NCBI RefSeq assembly: GCF_019898765.1
Contig: NZ_JAIOKB010000005.1
Span: 186,001 to 250,000, forward strand
Length of the DNA: 64,000 nucleotides
Direction: 5' to 3'
From: Sphingomonas yunnanensis
Lineage (GTDB): Bacteria; Pseudomonadota; Alphaproteobacteria; Sphingomonadales; Sphingomonadaceae
Both the position numbers and the translations under genes were made by a program. The notes below the pieces were generated by a model that saw only the letters and a list, made by a program, of their open reading frames with translations, made no database searches and had not been told where the DNA came from. Each line of letters starts with the position of its first letter. Position 1 is the first letter of the stretch. This document shows, piece by piece, positions 1 to 8,172 of this stretch.

Positions 1-38
1 AAACGAGCAACAATCCAGCGATGTTAGCGCTCACGGCT

Positions 39-50
39 AAACCGGTTACA
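39..50. promoter_or_regulatory. possible LacI-type operator upstream of TonB receptor
   Basis: The 8-bp palindrome AACCGGTT lies at 40-47, flanked on the right by ACA, about 100 bases before the start of the TonB-dependent receptor. LacI-family regulators of sugar genes commonly bind sites with a central CCGG/ACCGGT core. The left flank does not mirror the right one well, so only one good half-site is visible. The link to a LacI regulator is inference; no such regulator is encoded in the window. Confidence 0.3.
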
Positions 51-149
51 TTCTCGCCTTGATCTCTCCTGTTGTTTTTTCCATAGGCAAAAAAATCAGA
101 ACAATAGCCGTCGTTAAGCGGCAGTGCTTTCACGGGAGAGAGACGGGTC

Positions 150-3035
150 ATGCAAACATCGATCAAGCTTTGCCTGCTGCTGGGCAGCATCCTGAGCGGC
201 GCGCCCGCGCTGGCGCAGACCGGCTCGGCACCCGACGTGCCCGCGACGGTGCCGCAGGAGCAGACGCCGCCGGCTGCCGCGGTGGGCCAGGACAGTGCGA
301 TGGTCACCCCCGACGCCTCCGCTGCGGGTGACGAGATCGTCGTCACGGGCATCCGCGCCAGCCTCAGTTCCTCGGCGCAGACGAAGCGCGACGCCAACCA
401 GATCGTCGATTCGATCAGCGCGGTCGATGTCGGCAAATTCCCCGACGCCAATATCGCGGAGTCGCTCCAGCGCATCACCGGCGTGGCGATTGACCGCTCG
501 GGCGGCGAGGGCCAGTTCATCACCGTCCGCGGCCTCGGGCCCGAGTTCAACACCGTTCTCGTCAACGGCCGCGTCATGGCGACCGACAACGCGGGACGCG
601 AATTCTCCTTCGACGTGCTCTCCTCGAACATGATCCAGCGCACCGACGTGTTCAAATCGCCGGTGCCCGAGCTGCAGGAAGGCGGCATCGGTGCGACGGT
701 CAACATCGTCACCGCGCGTCCGTTGGAGGGCCGCAGCGGCTTCCGCGCCGCGGCGCAGATCGGCGGCATCTACGACCGCTCGCGCGAGCGGATCACCCCC
801 GATCTCGCCGCCACCGTCTCCTATGCCAATCCCGACAAGACCTTCGGCGTGCTGCTGGCGGGCTCCTACACCAAGCGCAAGAGCCAGACCGACACGATCG
901 CGATCGACGGCTGGATCAACGGCCGTCCCGACATCGTCGAGACGATCGGCGGCGTGCCGACGCTGATCACCGGATCGGATTCGCGCTACCCCGTCACGGG
1001 CAACGCCAACCTGCCGCAGAGCGTCTACTACCAGCGCGCGCAGGAGGAGCGCGAGCGGATCAACGTCTCGGGCGCGGTGCAGTTCAGGCCGGCGGACAAT
1101 CTCGAGATCACCGTCGACGGCATCTACTCGCGCTTCAACATCTCGGGTGTGACGCGCCGGCTCGATAACTTCATGGCGGCGCCTTACTACCAGCCGACGT
1201 TCGACGACACCAACACCGCCACCGGCCTGACCATGCTGGGGCGTGACTTCATCGCCGCCAACCCACAGTTCCTCGCGGCCAACCCGACGCTGACCAACAA
1301 CGGCGTCAACGCCAAGGTCGACCACGTCTACAACACGACCAACCGCAAGTCGGACAGCTATCAGTTCGGCGCCAATGTCAAGTGGAACCCGGCGGAGAAC
1401 GTCGAGCTCCGCTTCGATGCATCCAAGACTGGTGCCAACCGTAACTCGCCCAACGCATATTACGTCTACGGCGCACTGCTGCCCTACAGCTACGACTTCT
1501 CGCTCGACGGCGGGAAAGGCATCCCGTCGATCTCCTACGACAACAGCATCATCAACAATCCCGACCTGATGCGGCTGCACTACATGGGGATCGACGCCAA
1601 CCGCTCGCGCGACCGCGGCTCGGAATATCACTTCGACTCCAAATGGGAGATCGACGGCTCGATCCTGCGCAACGTCACGCTCGGCGGGTCGTACACCGAG
1701 CGGCGCAAGATCAACCGCCAGTTCAACAACAGCGACTCCAACTGCACCTACTGCGGCTATCAGGTGCCGATCGCCTCGGGCCTGCTCCAGCCCTATGAGT
1801 GGGGCGACCTGCTCGGCGGCGGCCAGAACATCCCGCCCTCGCTGTTCCAGGTCGATCCGCAGGCGTTCCTCGCCTATCTCAACGATCCCGCCACGCTCAA
1901 CATCCCCTCGAACGGGCGCACGCCCGAGCAGCAGGCGGCCTATGCGGCGCAGGTGCAGGCACTGGAGGGCGGGCCGTTCGGCGTGCGCGAGCAGCTGCGC
2001 GGCACCGTCAACGTGCAGGAGCGGCTGACCGCGGGCTATATCAGCATGCAGTTCGGCAACGATCGCTGGACCGGCAACGCCGGCGTGCGCGTGATCCGCA
2101 CCCAGGTGCTCTCCTCCGGCTTCGACACGCCCGTCACCGGCATCGCCAACACGCCGGGCGACGACACGCTGCAATATACCTACGGCCCCGCCACCGCGAT
2201 CGCGGTGCGCAGCAGCTACGTCAACGCGCTGCCCTCGGCCAACGTCAAGTACAACCTGACCGACAAGCTGATCGCGCGCGCCGCCTTCTCGCAGACGATC
2301 ACGCGGCCGACGCTGACCGACCTGGGCGTCAACAACGATTACGGCGGTCGTATCGCGGTGCCGCTGTCCTCGGGCGGCAACCCCAATCTGCTGCCGTTCC
2401 GCTCGACCAACTACGACCTGTCACTGGAATGGTACCTCTCGCGCGTCAGCTACATCAGCGTCGGCGGCTTCTATAAGGACCTGTCGGACTTCCTCGAGCT
2501 GCAGACGCTGCCGGTCGAGCGGTTCGGCCGGGTCTACCAGGACACGCGTACGCGCAACGGGCAGAGCGGCACGATCAAGGGCATCGAGGTCGGCGGGCAA
2601 TATTCGTTCGACGCGCTCGGCGGCTTCGTGGGCGGCTTCGGCCTCACCGGCAACTACACCTATGTCGCCAGCAGCGCCGAGCGCGACCAGGTGCTGGCGG
2701 ACTTCCAGTGCGGCTACAACGGCCTGTCGCCCCACTCGGCGAACGGCAGCGTGTTCTACGAGAAATACGGCATCTCGGCGCGCGTGTCGTACAACTGGCG
2801 CTCGGACTATCTGCGCAACTGCCGCGACAGCCAGTCGCGACCGCGCAACCGCTCCTCCTACGGCCAGCTCGACTTCAACGTGTCCTACGACCTCACGCCC
2901 AACTTCCAAGTCTACCTTCAGGGCGTGAACGTGACAAACGAGTTCATCGACGAATGGTCGGCGATCAAGGAGCGCTACCTGCTCCAGCAGGAGACCGGGG
3001 CGCGCTACAACGTCGGCCTGCGCGTCAAGCTGTGA
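150..3035 (+). CDS. TonB-dependent outer-membrane receptor
   Basis: A 961-residue outer-membrane receptor that would import a substrate using TonB energy. A signal peptide (MQTSIKLCLLLGSILSGAPALAQ, cleaved after about residue 23) is followed by a TonB-box-like DEIVVTG near residue 65. A plug domain covers about 70-195 (VGKFPDANIAESLQR, then ITGVAIDR, TVRGLGPEFNTVLVNGR), and a 22-stranded-barrel-sized C-terminus ends YNVGLRVKL. The plug wording matches the large receptor class common in Caulobacter and Sphingomonas for carbohydrates and other big ligands. The ATG at 150 is chosen because it places the signal peptide at the N-terminus and has GGAGAG upstream. It stands alone, with no neighbouring enzyme to reveal the substrate. 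A LacI-like palindrome upstream hints at a sugar, but this is weak. Confidence 0.93.
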   Translation: MQTSIKLCLLLGSILSGAPALAQTGSAPDVPATVPQEQTPPAAAVGQDSAMVTPDASAAGDEIVVTGIRASLSSSAQTKRDANQIVDSISAVDVGKFPDANIAESLQRITGVAIDRSGGEGQFITVRGLGPEFNTVLVNGRVMATDNAGREFSFDVLSSNMIQRTDVFKSPVPELQEGGIGATVNIVTARPLEGRSGFRAAAQIGGIYDRSRERITPDLAATVSYANPDKTFGVLLAGSYTKRKSQTDTIAIDGWINGRPDIVETIGGVPTLITGSDSRYPVTGNANLPQSVYYQRAQEERERINVSGAVQFRPADNLEITVDGIYSRFNISGVTRRLDNFMAAPYYQPTFDDTNTATGLTMLGRDFIAANPQFLAANPTLTNNGVNAKVDHVYNTTNRKSDSYQFGANVKWNPAENVELRFDASKTGANRNSPNAYYVYGALLPYSYDFSLDGGKGIPSISYDNSIINNPDLMRLHYMGIDANRSRDRGSEYHFDSKWEIDGSILRNVTLGGSYTERRKINRQFNNSDSNCTYCGYQVPIASGLLQPYEWGDLLGGGQNIPPSLFQVDPQAFLAYLNDPATLNIPSNGRTPEQQAAYAAQVQALEGGPFGVREQLRGTVNVQERLTAGYISMQFGNDRWTGNAGVRVIRTQVLSSGFDTPVTGIANTPGDDTLQYTYGPATAIAVRSSYVNALPSANVKYNLTDKLIARAAFSQTITRPTLTDLGVNNDYGGRIAVPLSSGGNPNLLPFRSTNYDLSLEWYLSRVSYISVGGFYKDLSDFLELQTLPVERFGRVYQDTRTRNGQSGTIKGIEVGGQYSFDALGGFVGGFGLTGNYTYVASSAERDQVLADFQCGYNGLSPHSANGSVFYEKYGISARVSYNWRSDYLRNCRDSQSRPRNRSSYGQLDFNVSYDLTPNFQVYLQGVNVTNEFIDEWSAIKERYLLQQETGARYNVGLRVKL

Positions 3036-3170
3036 AGTTGAGGGCGAGTGGTGAACGGCGTTGAGCTAGAGCAAGCAACAGCGTGAAGGCTTCGCCTCCC
3101 CTTCGAGGGCTCGGGGCCGGCCATGCTCCCAGCATGGCCTGAGCGGCGCGGGCGCTGTTCACCCTGAACT

Positions 3171-3260
3171 CGGCGGGGTGGGGCGCTTCCGCGAACGGCG
3201 CGCCCGGGGAAAGGCCCCACCCCCACCCCTCCCCTTAAGGGGAGGGGCTGTCCCCTCCCT
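3171..3260. repeat. dispersed palindromic repeat, family R1 (copy 1)
   Basis: An imperfect inverted repeat built from GGGGTGGGGCGCTTCCGC and a CCCCACCCC arm, followed by a TCCCCTTAAGGGGA hairpin. The same architecture recurs near 17629-17731, 30362-30461 and 35243-35350. It fills the gap between the receptor and the DNA ligase gene, whose stop codon it abuts, and could act as a terminator or mRNA-end stabiliser. No coding potential was seen. Confidence 0.75.
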
Positions 3261-4861
3261 CACGTCACCAGCTTGCGCAGCCCCGCGAGCGTGTCCGCCT
3301 CGGCGGCGGGCTTGTCGGTGCGGATCCGCGCGATCCGCGGGAAGCGCATCGCCAGCCCCGACTTGTGCCGCTTCGACTCGTGGATCGAGTCGAACGCCAC
3401 TTCCAGCACCAACGACTTCTCCACCTCGCGGACGGGGCCGAAGCGGTTGAGCGTATGCTGGCGCACGAAGCGGTCGAGCTGCGCGATCTCCTGGTCGGTG
3501 ATGCCCTGATAGGCCTTGCCCACCGGCAGCAGCTCGCCCTCGTCGGTCCAGCAGCCGAACGTATAGTCGCTGTACCAGCTCGAGCGGCGGCCATTGCCGC
3601 GCTGCGCGTACATCATCACGCAGTCGGCGGTGAGCGGGTCGCGCTTCCATTTGTACCACAGGCCGGCACGGCGCCCTGCCACGTAAGGCGAGTCGCGGCG
3701 CTTGAGCATCACCCCTTCGATCGCGGCGTCGCGCGCGCCGGCGCGGATCCCCTCCAGCGCGGTGAAGTCCTCCGCCGCGATCACGCTGCTGACGTCGAAG
3801 CGGGTCGGGTCGAGCCGTGCCGCGAACGCCCCCAACCGCGCGCGCCGCTCGGTCCAGGGCAGAGCGCGCACGTCCTCGGCGCCGTCGAACAGGATGTCGT
3901 AGAGCCGGACGAAGGCGGGCGCCTCTTCCAGCATCTTGGCCGACACCACCTTGCGCCCGAGCCGCTGCTGCAGCGCGTTGAAGCTGCCAGCGCCCTCTCC
4001 CTCGCTCTCGCCGAGCCGCGCGCCCTGCGCGTCGCCGCGCACCATCAGCTCGCCGTCGACCACGCCGTAGCTCGCGAAGGCCGCGGCGACGTCGGGAAAG
4101 GCGGCGGTGACGTCGTCGCCGGTACGGCTGTAGAGCCGCGTCGCGCCCGCGACATGGACGAGCTGGACGCGGATGCCGTCCCATTTCCACTCGGCGGCGT
4201 ACTCGACGAGGTCGACGCGCAGGTCCTCGAGCGGGTGCGCCAGCATGAAAGGGCGGAACACCGGCACGTCCGCGGGGGTCGGCTGCTCGCCGGTCCCCTC
4301 GGCCCAGGCGAAGAGCGTGGGGTAGGGCGGGGCGAGCCCGTGCCACACTTCCTCCACCGCCTCGACGTCGAGGCCGAAGGCATCGGCCAGCGCCTGTTTC
4401 GCCAGCCGCGCCGACACGCCGACGCGCAGCGCGCCGGTGGCGAGCTTAAGCAACGCGAACCGCTCCTCAGCGTCGAGCCGGTCGAGCATGCCCGCGAGCG
4501 CGGCGGGCGCGTCCGAGCGCGACAGGTGCATCAACCGGTCGACCACCGCGCCGACAGTCAGCGGCGTCACGTCGGTGGGCGGCACGTCGGGCACGGGCCA
4601 GAGCAGCGCGACGGTCTCCGCAGTGTCGCCGACATAGTCGCGGCTCATCCGGAACAGCACCGGGTCGACGCGCGACTCGATCAGCGCGCGGATCAGCGCC
4701 GGCTTGACCGCGGGCAGGTCGAGGTCGCCCGTCAGCGCCGCCATCGCCCAGCCGCGATCGGGGTCGGGTGTGGCGCGCAGATAATCGCCGATCAGCTTGA
4801 GCTTGGCGTTGCGCCCGCGGGTATAGATCAGCGAGTCGAGGAGCGCGGCGAAGGCGTGCAT
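3260..4861 (-). CDS. ATP-dependent DNA ligase (cisplatin-damage-response type)
   Basis: A 533-residue ATP-dependent DNA ligase that seals nicks through a lysyl-AMP intermediate. The nucleotidyltransferase motif I KWDG is at residues 226-229 (Lys226 the adenylated residue). Before it is an all-alpha DNA-binding domain; after it are motifs such as DGELMVRG, ARLYDILFDG-like strands and WYKWKRDPL, plus an OB-fold C-terminus. The N-terminal wording (LIYTRGRNAKLKLIGDYLR) matches the bacterial family usually linked to a DNA-damage-response operon with an exonuclease, a helicase and the phosphoesterase PdeM. None of those partners is adjacent; the upstream genes are a small membrane protein and dps. 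The start at 4861 gives the family's usual length. Confidence 0.93.
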   Translation of the reverse strand: MHAFAALLDSLIYTRGRNAKLKLIGDYLRATPDPDRGWAMAALTGDLDLPAVKPALIRALIESRVDPVLFRMSRDYVGDTAETVALLWPVPDVPPTDVTPLTVGAVVDRLMHLSRSDAPAALAGMLDRLDAEERFALLKLATGALRVGVSARLAKQALADAFGLDVEAVEEVWHGLAPPYPTLFAWAEGTGEQPTPADVPVFRPFMLAHPLEDLRVDLVEYAAEWKWDGIRVQLVHVAGATRLYSRTGDDVTAAFPDVAAAFASYGVVDGELMVRGDAQGARLGESEGEGAGSFNALQQRLGRKVVSAKMLEEAPAFVRLYDILFDGAEDVRALPWTERRARLGAFAARLDPTRFDVSSVIAAEDFTALEGIRAGARDAAIEGVMLKRRDSPYVAGRRAGLWYKWKRDPLTADCVMMYAQRGNGRRSSWYSDYTFGCWTDEGELLPVGKAYQGITDQEIAQLDRFVRQHTLNRFGPVREVEKSLVLEVAFDSIHESKRHKSGLAMRFPRIARIRTDKPAAEADTLAGLRKLVT

Positions 4862-4893
4862 GCGGCGCTAACGCTCCATCCCGGCGATGGGCC

Positions 4894-5079
4894 TCAGTCG
4901 AGTGTGTCCTTGACCTTCTTGCCCGCGGTGATGCCGAGCACGAGGAAGATCAGGAACAGCGCCAGCGCGATGAAGAACAGGATCTTGGCCAGCCCGACGA
5001 AGGCGCCGCCGATGCCGCCGAAGCCGAGCGCGCCGAGCAGCAGCCCGACGACGAGGAAGATCACAGCCAGTTTCAGCAT
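4894..5079 (-). CDS. DUF1328 small membrane protein
   Basis: A 61-residue protein with two predicted membrane helices ([20 protein letters not shown] and a second from about residue 30), a glycine-rich turn between them and a charged tail GKKVKDTLD. This is the layout of the DUF1328 (YtjA-like) family, whose function is unknown but which is often expressed under stress. The ATG at 5079 was chosen over an in-frame ATG 114 bases upstream, because the extension has shadow-like composition and overlaps dps; AGGAG sits just upstream of the chosen start. It lies between dps and the DNA ligase gene on the same strand, suggesting a shared stress context. Confidence 0.85.
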   Translation of the reverse strand: MLKLAVIFLVVGLLLGALGFGGIGGAFVGLAKILFFIALALFLIFLVLGITAGKKVKDTLD

Positions 5080-5107
5080 CGGTCGGCTCCTTGTGCGGCA
5101 GGCTGGG

Positions 5108-5605
5108 TCAGCCCTTGCGGCTGGCCTCGAACAGGAACCATGCGCGCTCCTCGGCCTCGTCGGTCCAGTCGTCGACGATGCCGCTGGTGGCATTGTCCTT
5201 GGCCTCTTCGGCCGCCTCTTTCACGTCCCGGAAGCGCTGGACGAGCGTGAGGTTGTCGTCGCGCAGCTCGGCGAGCATCTGCTCGGGCGCGACGAAATCG
5301 GCGTCATTGTCGCGGATCGAGCTCCGACGCGCGATGTCACCGATCGAGCGCAAGGTGGTGTTGCCGGTCTTGCGCACGCGCTCGGCGATCGCGTCGGTGG
5401 CACCGAGGATCTGCGCCGCCTGATCGTCGAGCAGCAGGTGATAGTCGCGGAAGTGCGGCCCCGAGACGTGCCAGTGGAAGTTCTTGGTCTTGAGGTACAA
5501 AGCGTAGCTGTCGGCGAGCGCGGCGTTGAGCGCGTCGGCGACGCTGCGCGTGTCGTTGCGCTGCAGGTCGGTGGGGGTGTCGAGCGCGGGATTCGTATCG
5601 GCCAC
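5108..5605 (-). CDS. dps: Dps-family DNA-binding ferritin-like protein
   Basis: A 165-residue Dps protein. It would form a 12-subunit shell that oxidises and stores iron using H2O2 and protects DNA in stationary phase. The inter-subunit ferroxidase signature is clear: [21 protein letters not shown] at about residues 42-62, with the conserved His and Asp residues, followed by the [10 protein letters not shown] segment and a long four-helix ferritin fold. Length is typical. The N-terminus has only a modest number of basic residues, so DNA binding is assumed from the family. Downstream on the same strand are the DUF1328 gene and the DNA ligase. Confidence 0.95.
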   Translation of the reverse strand: MADTNPALDTPTDLQRNDTRSVADALNAALADSYALYLKTKNFHWHVSGPHFRDYHLLLDDQAAQILGATDAIAERVRKTGNTTLRSIGDIARRSSIRDNDADFVAPEQMLAELRDDNLTLVQRFRDVKEAAEEAKDNATSGIVDDWTDEAEERAWFLFEASRKG

Positions 5606-5680
5606 GAGCGGCTCCGTCGTTTCACTGGTCGAGGGCGAAACGATGTGGGGCGCGATTGGGTCCGGTCAAGGCGGGGGCAA

Positions 5681-5712
5681 GATCCTCCCCGTCCAGGGGA
5701 GGATTTATTTGA
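5681..5712. repeat. partial R2-like palindrome
   Basis: GATCCTCCCC, a short loop, then GGGGAGGATT forms a strong hairpin followed by a T-rich run. It resembles the ends of the longer R2 elements at 15061-15206 and 34039-34177. On the plus strand it looks terminator-like, but no plus-strand gene precedes it. It lies between dps and the hypothetical gene 5725-6033. Confidence 0.55.
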
Positions 5713-5724
5713 CAGAACGCCGCC

Positions 5725-6033
5725 CTACGCCGCCAGCCGCACCGCGCAGGCGGCAGCGAAGGTGCGCGAGGTCGCCTCGTCCTGGACGCCGCTTGCCACA
5801 GCCTCGCCGAGCAGGCCGAGCCAGTCGTGCACCAGCACGCCGCGCTCGCCGCGGCCGATCGCGGTGCCGAGCGACTGCGCCACCGTCACCACCGGCAGCA
5901 GCTGGTGCTGCTCCGCGGCGAGGCGGATGCCATCGAGCTCGGGGGCGAGCCGCGTCGGGCCGGCACGCCAGTCGATCGCGGCGATGCGCCGCGCCAGATG
6001 CGCCTTGATCGCGAGGATATCCATGTCGTCCAT
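5725..6033 (-). CDS. conserved hypothetical protein, helical
   Basis: A 102-residue protein starting MDDMDILAIKAHLARRIAAI, predicted mostly alpha-helical, with no signal peptide, membrane segment or motif that I recognise. An AGGA about eight bases before the ATG supports this start. Codon use resembles the neighbours and no competing frame is better. It sits divergently upstream of rpmG and may be a sphingomonad-specific small protein. Function unknown. Confidence 0.65.
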   Translation of the reverse strand: MDDMDILAIKAHLARRIAAIDWRAGPTRLAPELDGIRLAAEQHQLLPVVTVAQSLGTAIGRGERGVLVHDWLGLLGEAVASGVQDEATSRTFAAACAVRLAA

Positions 6034-6208
6034 GCGCGTGATCCTGCTCGGGTGAGTCCCGATCCGCGCACCCTGCGCCCGCGTCCCTTACCTTGTGCTT
6101 AATGCAGCCCTACGCTTGACTCCGCGCGCCACATGCGCCAAGCGCCCGCGTCTGACGCGGCGAGGCGAGCTTCGCCGCTTTCTTGTTTCATTCGCTTAGG
6201 AACCGGTC

Positions 6209-6376
6209 ATGGCCAAGCCGACCACCGTCAAGATCAAGCTCGTCAGCTCGGCTGACACCGGCTTCTTCTACGTCACCAAGAAGAACCCGCGCACGAAGAC
6301 CGAGAAGCTGAGCTTCAACAAGTACGACCCGGTCGTGCGCAAGCACGTCGCGTTCAAGGAAGCCAAGATCAAGTAA
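6209..6376 (+). CDS. rpmG: 50S ribosomal protein L33
   Basis: A 55-residue ribosomal protein L33 of the large subunit. It begins [20 protein letters not shown], continues [21 protein letters not shown] and ends VAFKEAKIK, the usual alphaproteobacterial form and length. The zinc-ribbon cysteines are absent, so this is the zinc-independent (C-) paralogue type. The start is fixed by the conserved MAK N-terminus. The gene is monocistronic and followed by two GC-rich hairpins, the second with a T-run. Confidence 0.97.
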   Translation: MAKPTTVKIKLVSSADTGFFYVTKKNPRTKTEKLSFNKYDPVVRKHVAFKEAKIK

Positions 6377-6381
6377 GCGTC

Positions 6382-6449
6382 ACGGGCGGCGCGGCCGCCC
6401 GTCGCCGGCTGATCGCGGGAGCCGCGGGCATCGCGCCGGCGGCTCTTTT
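6382..6449 (+). terminator. rpmG terminator region
   Basis: Two successive hairpins follow the rpmG stop codon. The first (6382-6402) is a perfect 9-bp stem ACGGGCGGC/GCCGCCCGT. The second (6419-6449) pairs GAGCCGC with GCGGCTC and is followed directly by TTTT. The second has the form of an intrinsic terminator. Confidence 0.75.
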
Positions 6450-6579
6450 CGCGTGTGTGCGATCCGGGCGCTCTGCTCGTCGAGTGCCGTGCTCCTGCGC
6501 GAGCAGGAACCCAGAGCGGCGGGCACTCTCGATCGTCACCCTAGGGCTCCCGCGGGCGCGGGGGCTTCGCCAGCGTTGC

Positions 6580-6717
6580 TTAGCGCTCGTCCTCGCTCGG
6601 CTCGGCGTCGGTCGTCTGCGGCGGTCGCGGGTGCGTGCCGTGATCGGGCGCGTCCGGATCGGTCAGCAGCCCCTCGACGGTTTCCTCGACCGCATCGTCA
6701 TGCTCGTGCTCGGCCAT
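6580..6717 (-). CDS. small acidic hypothetical protein (45 aa)
   Basis: A 45-codon open frame starting MAEHEHDDAVEETVEGLLTD and ending TTDAEPSEDER. It is highly acidic, probably disordered in its second half, and has no recognised domain. GAGGAGAGC lies just upstream of the ATG, a good ribosome-binding site. Acidic codons and third-position GC look like a real gene. It follows the PRC-barrel gene on the same strand by about 10 bases, suggesting co-transcription. Function unknown. Confidence 0.6.
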   Translation of the reverse strand: MAEHEHDDAVEETVEGLLTDPDAPDHGTHPRPPQTTDAEPSEDER

Positions 6718-6728
6718 GGCTGCTCTCC

Positions 6729-7097
6729 TCACTCGGCGGCGAGGTTCTCGCCCCGCACCTGATAGTAACTGGCGACACGGTCGGCATAAGCCTGGTCGAA
6801 TATCGGTGCGTTATTGGCCCAGCTCGGGCCGCCCTCCAGCAGGCGGCGGTCGATCGTCACCACGTAGCGGTCCCGCACCGAATCGAACTGCAGCAGCGCG
6901 AAGGGCAGCGGGTAGAAGCTCTTGCCCATGCCGAGAAAGCCGCCGAGGCTGAGCACCGCGTGGGTCGCGCGACCGGAGGCCTTGTGCACCATGAAGGCGT
7001 GGACGGCGCCGAGATGGTCGCCGTCGCGGCTGTCCACCTTCATCGTCTCTCCCAGGTTCGACTGGACGAGGATCTGGGTGGGCGCGTCGTCGGCCAT
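6729..7097 (-). CDS. PRC-barrel domain protein
   Basis: A protein of about 122 residues in the PRC-barrel superfamily, small beta-barrel domains found in RimM, photosynthetic reaction centre subunit H and many stress-related proteins. The segment ETMKVDSRDGDHLGAVHAFM, then VLSLGGFLGMGKSFYPLPF, is the typical strand-loop pattern of stand-alone PRC-barrel proteins. The start at MADDAP (7097) is preferred because GGAG lies 7-8 bases before it; the frame stays open further upstream, but that extension overlaps the promoter region of the divergent lipoprotein gene. A cytoplasmic role is likely but the partner is unknown. Confidence 0.75.
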   Translation of the reverse strand: MADDAPTQILVQSNLGETMKVDSRDGDHLGAVHAFMVHKASGRATHAVLSLGGFLGMGKSFYPLPFALLQFDSVRDRYVVTIDRRLLEGGPSWANNAPIFDQAYADRVASYYQVRGENLAAE

Positions 7098-7201
7098 CGG
7101 TGACTCCATCAACAAACAGTACCGGCCGAGAACCGTCCGCGCCGCGCCGCGGTTCCGCGCACGGTTGAGCGCGCCGCCGGCTTCCGGCATAGGCCCCGGT
7201 C

Positions 7202-7744
7202 GTGGCTCGATACTTTCCCTACGGCGCGCGCCTGACGCCGCTCATTGCCGCGCTGGTGCTGGCCGCCGGCTGCGTGCCACAGGTGACCCCGCCGCCGCCG
7301 CCCGCCCCCGCGCTGAGCCCCGCTCCCGCGCCGCCCGCGCCAGCACCCGCCCCGACTCCGCTCGCGGCGGACTGGCAGGACTGGCCGCGCACGCCGGGCA
7401 CGTGGCGCTACGCGCGTGACGCCGCCGGCACGATGGCGAGCTTCGGCGTGGGCGGCGCGGCGGTCGCCACCGCGCGCTGTGACCGCGCCGCGCGCGCGAT
7501 GACGCTGACCCGGATCGGCGGTGTCCGCGCGCCGCTCACGGTACGCACCAGCGCGACGACGCGGACACTACCTGCCGCGGCGGTGGTGAACGGCGCGGCG
7601 GCGACGCTCCCGGCAAGCGACCGGCTGCTCGACGCGATGGTGTTCAGCCGCGGCCGCTTCACGCTGGAGCAATCGGGCAGCGCGCCGCTGGTACTGCCGC
7701 CCTGGGCCGAGCTGGCGCGCGTGATCGAGGATTGCCGCGGGTGA
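7202..7744 (+). CDS. hypothetical lipoprotein with Pro/Ala linker
   Basis: A 180-residue predicted lipoprotein. The N-terminus contains a hydrophobic segment ending in the lipobox LAAGC at about residues 20-24, followed by a proline/alanine-rich spacer (residues 27-55). The compact C-terminal domain has two cysteines (ATARCDRAA, VIEDCRG) that could form a disulphide. It begins with GTG, giving MARYFPYG. No domain is recognised with confidence. Similar short envelope proteins occur in sphingomonads. It would be anchored in the inner or outer membrane after Lol sorting. Confidence 0.72.
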   Translation: MARYFPYGARLTPLIAALVLAAGCVPQVTPPPPPAPALSPAPAPPAPAPAPTPLAADWQDWPRTPGTWRYARDAAGTMASFGVGGAAVATARCDRAARAMTLTRIGGVRAPLTVRTSATTRTLPAAAVVNGAAATLPASDRLLDAMVFSRGRFTLEQSGSAPLVLPPWAELARVIEDCRG

Positions 7745-7950
7745 GCGGCTGAGCCATCGCGCACCGGGCGGCGCGTATAGGGGTGATGCTGCTTCCAAAC
7801 AGACCTGTGGGTCGCGTCGGCGATCCGGTGGCAGCCGAGACGAGCGTGCGAGGATCGTACATTCCGCCCCGCAACACAAGACTTGTATCCGAGTCGCGCG
7901 GGGCTCACATTGATCGTGCGGTTCGAGGGCCGCGCTCGTTATCAACCAGC

Positions 7951-7965
7951 GAAAGGAGGTGATCC
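7951..7965 (+). promoter_or_regulatory. extended Shine-Dalgarno, 15-nt match to 16S 3' end
   Basis: GAAAGGAGGTGATCC is the exact reverse complement of the 16S rRNA 3' tail GGATCACCTCCTTTC typical of alphaproteobacteria. Ordinary ribosome-binding sites use only 4-7 of these bases. It lies one base before the ATG of a short frame at 7967, with GGAGG at normal spacing. The match itself is seen directly; the 16S sequence of this organism is not in the window. Confidence 0.8.
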
Positions 7966-7966
7966 G

Positions 7967-8023
7967 ATGTCTCATGGTTCAGCAATGGGGTCGGTTCAGT
8001 TCGTTCGGGGGACGCGCTTCTGA
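7967..8023 (+). CDS. 18-residue leader peptide
   Basis: A short frame encoding MSHGSAMGSVQFVRGTRF then TGA, directly behind a 15-nt perfect anti-16S ribosome-binding site. No known leader peptide matches (no run of one amino acid as in biosynthetic attenuators). The extreme ribosome-binding site argues that it is translated or at least binds ribosomes. Downstream are two or three hairpins and a terminator-like stem before the methyltransferase gene. It could be a leader peptide, a small functional protein, or the coding part of a dual-function RNA. Confidence 0.5.
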   Translation: MSHGSAMGSVQFVRGTRF

Positions 8024-8030
8024 CGGTAGG

Positions 8031-8172
8031 GTCTGCCTCGGGGGGTATCCTCTCCCAGACAACGAGGTAGGTCATTCTGTCGGAGGCCTGCATGGTCTCC
8101 CGGGCTGGAGCTCTCCGGCCGCTGACCATGTTTAGGGGTTGTCGGGCGCCGCTTCGGCGGGGTCCGGCAACC
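8031..8172 (+). ncRNA. candidate structured RNA ending in terminator-like hairpin
   Basis: After the leader peptide stop come three hairpins. One pairs GTCTG (8031-8035) with CAGAC (8056-8060). A nested one pairs CATGGTC (8091-8097) with GACCATG (8124-8130), enclosing GGCTGGA/TCCGGCC with loop GCTC. The third is a 16-bp GC-rich stem with TTCG loop (8137-8172, one mismatch) followed by TCTTCTCATATTT. The nested perfect stems support a real RNA. Whether this is an attenuator of the methyltransferase at 8209 or an independent short transcript cannot be told from sequence. Confidence 0.5.

Noticed and set aside
3365..6055. An 896-codon open frame on the plus strand opposite the DNA ligase and dps genes
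   Set aside because: It is an antisense shadow: high GC with strong third-position bias on the minus strand removes stops on the opposite strand. Its translation is rich in Arg, His, Val and Leu with no domains, while the minus strand encodes clear protein families.
8137..8172. REP-type mobile palindrome
   Set aside because: The stem has a TTCG loop and pyrimidine tail and no second copy in the window, so it fits a terminator of the leader/RNA locus better than a dispersed repeat.
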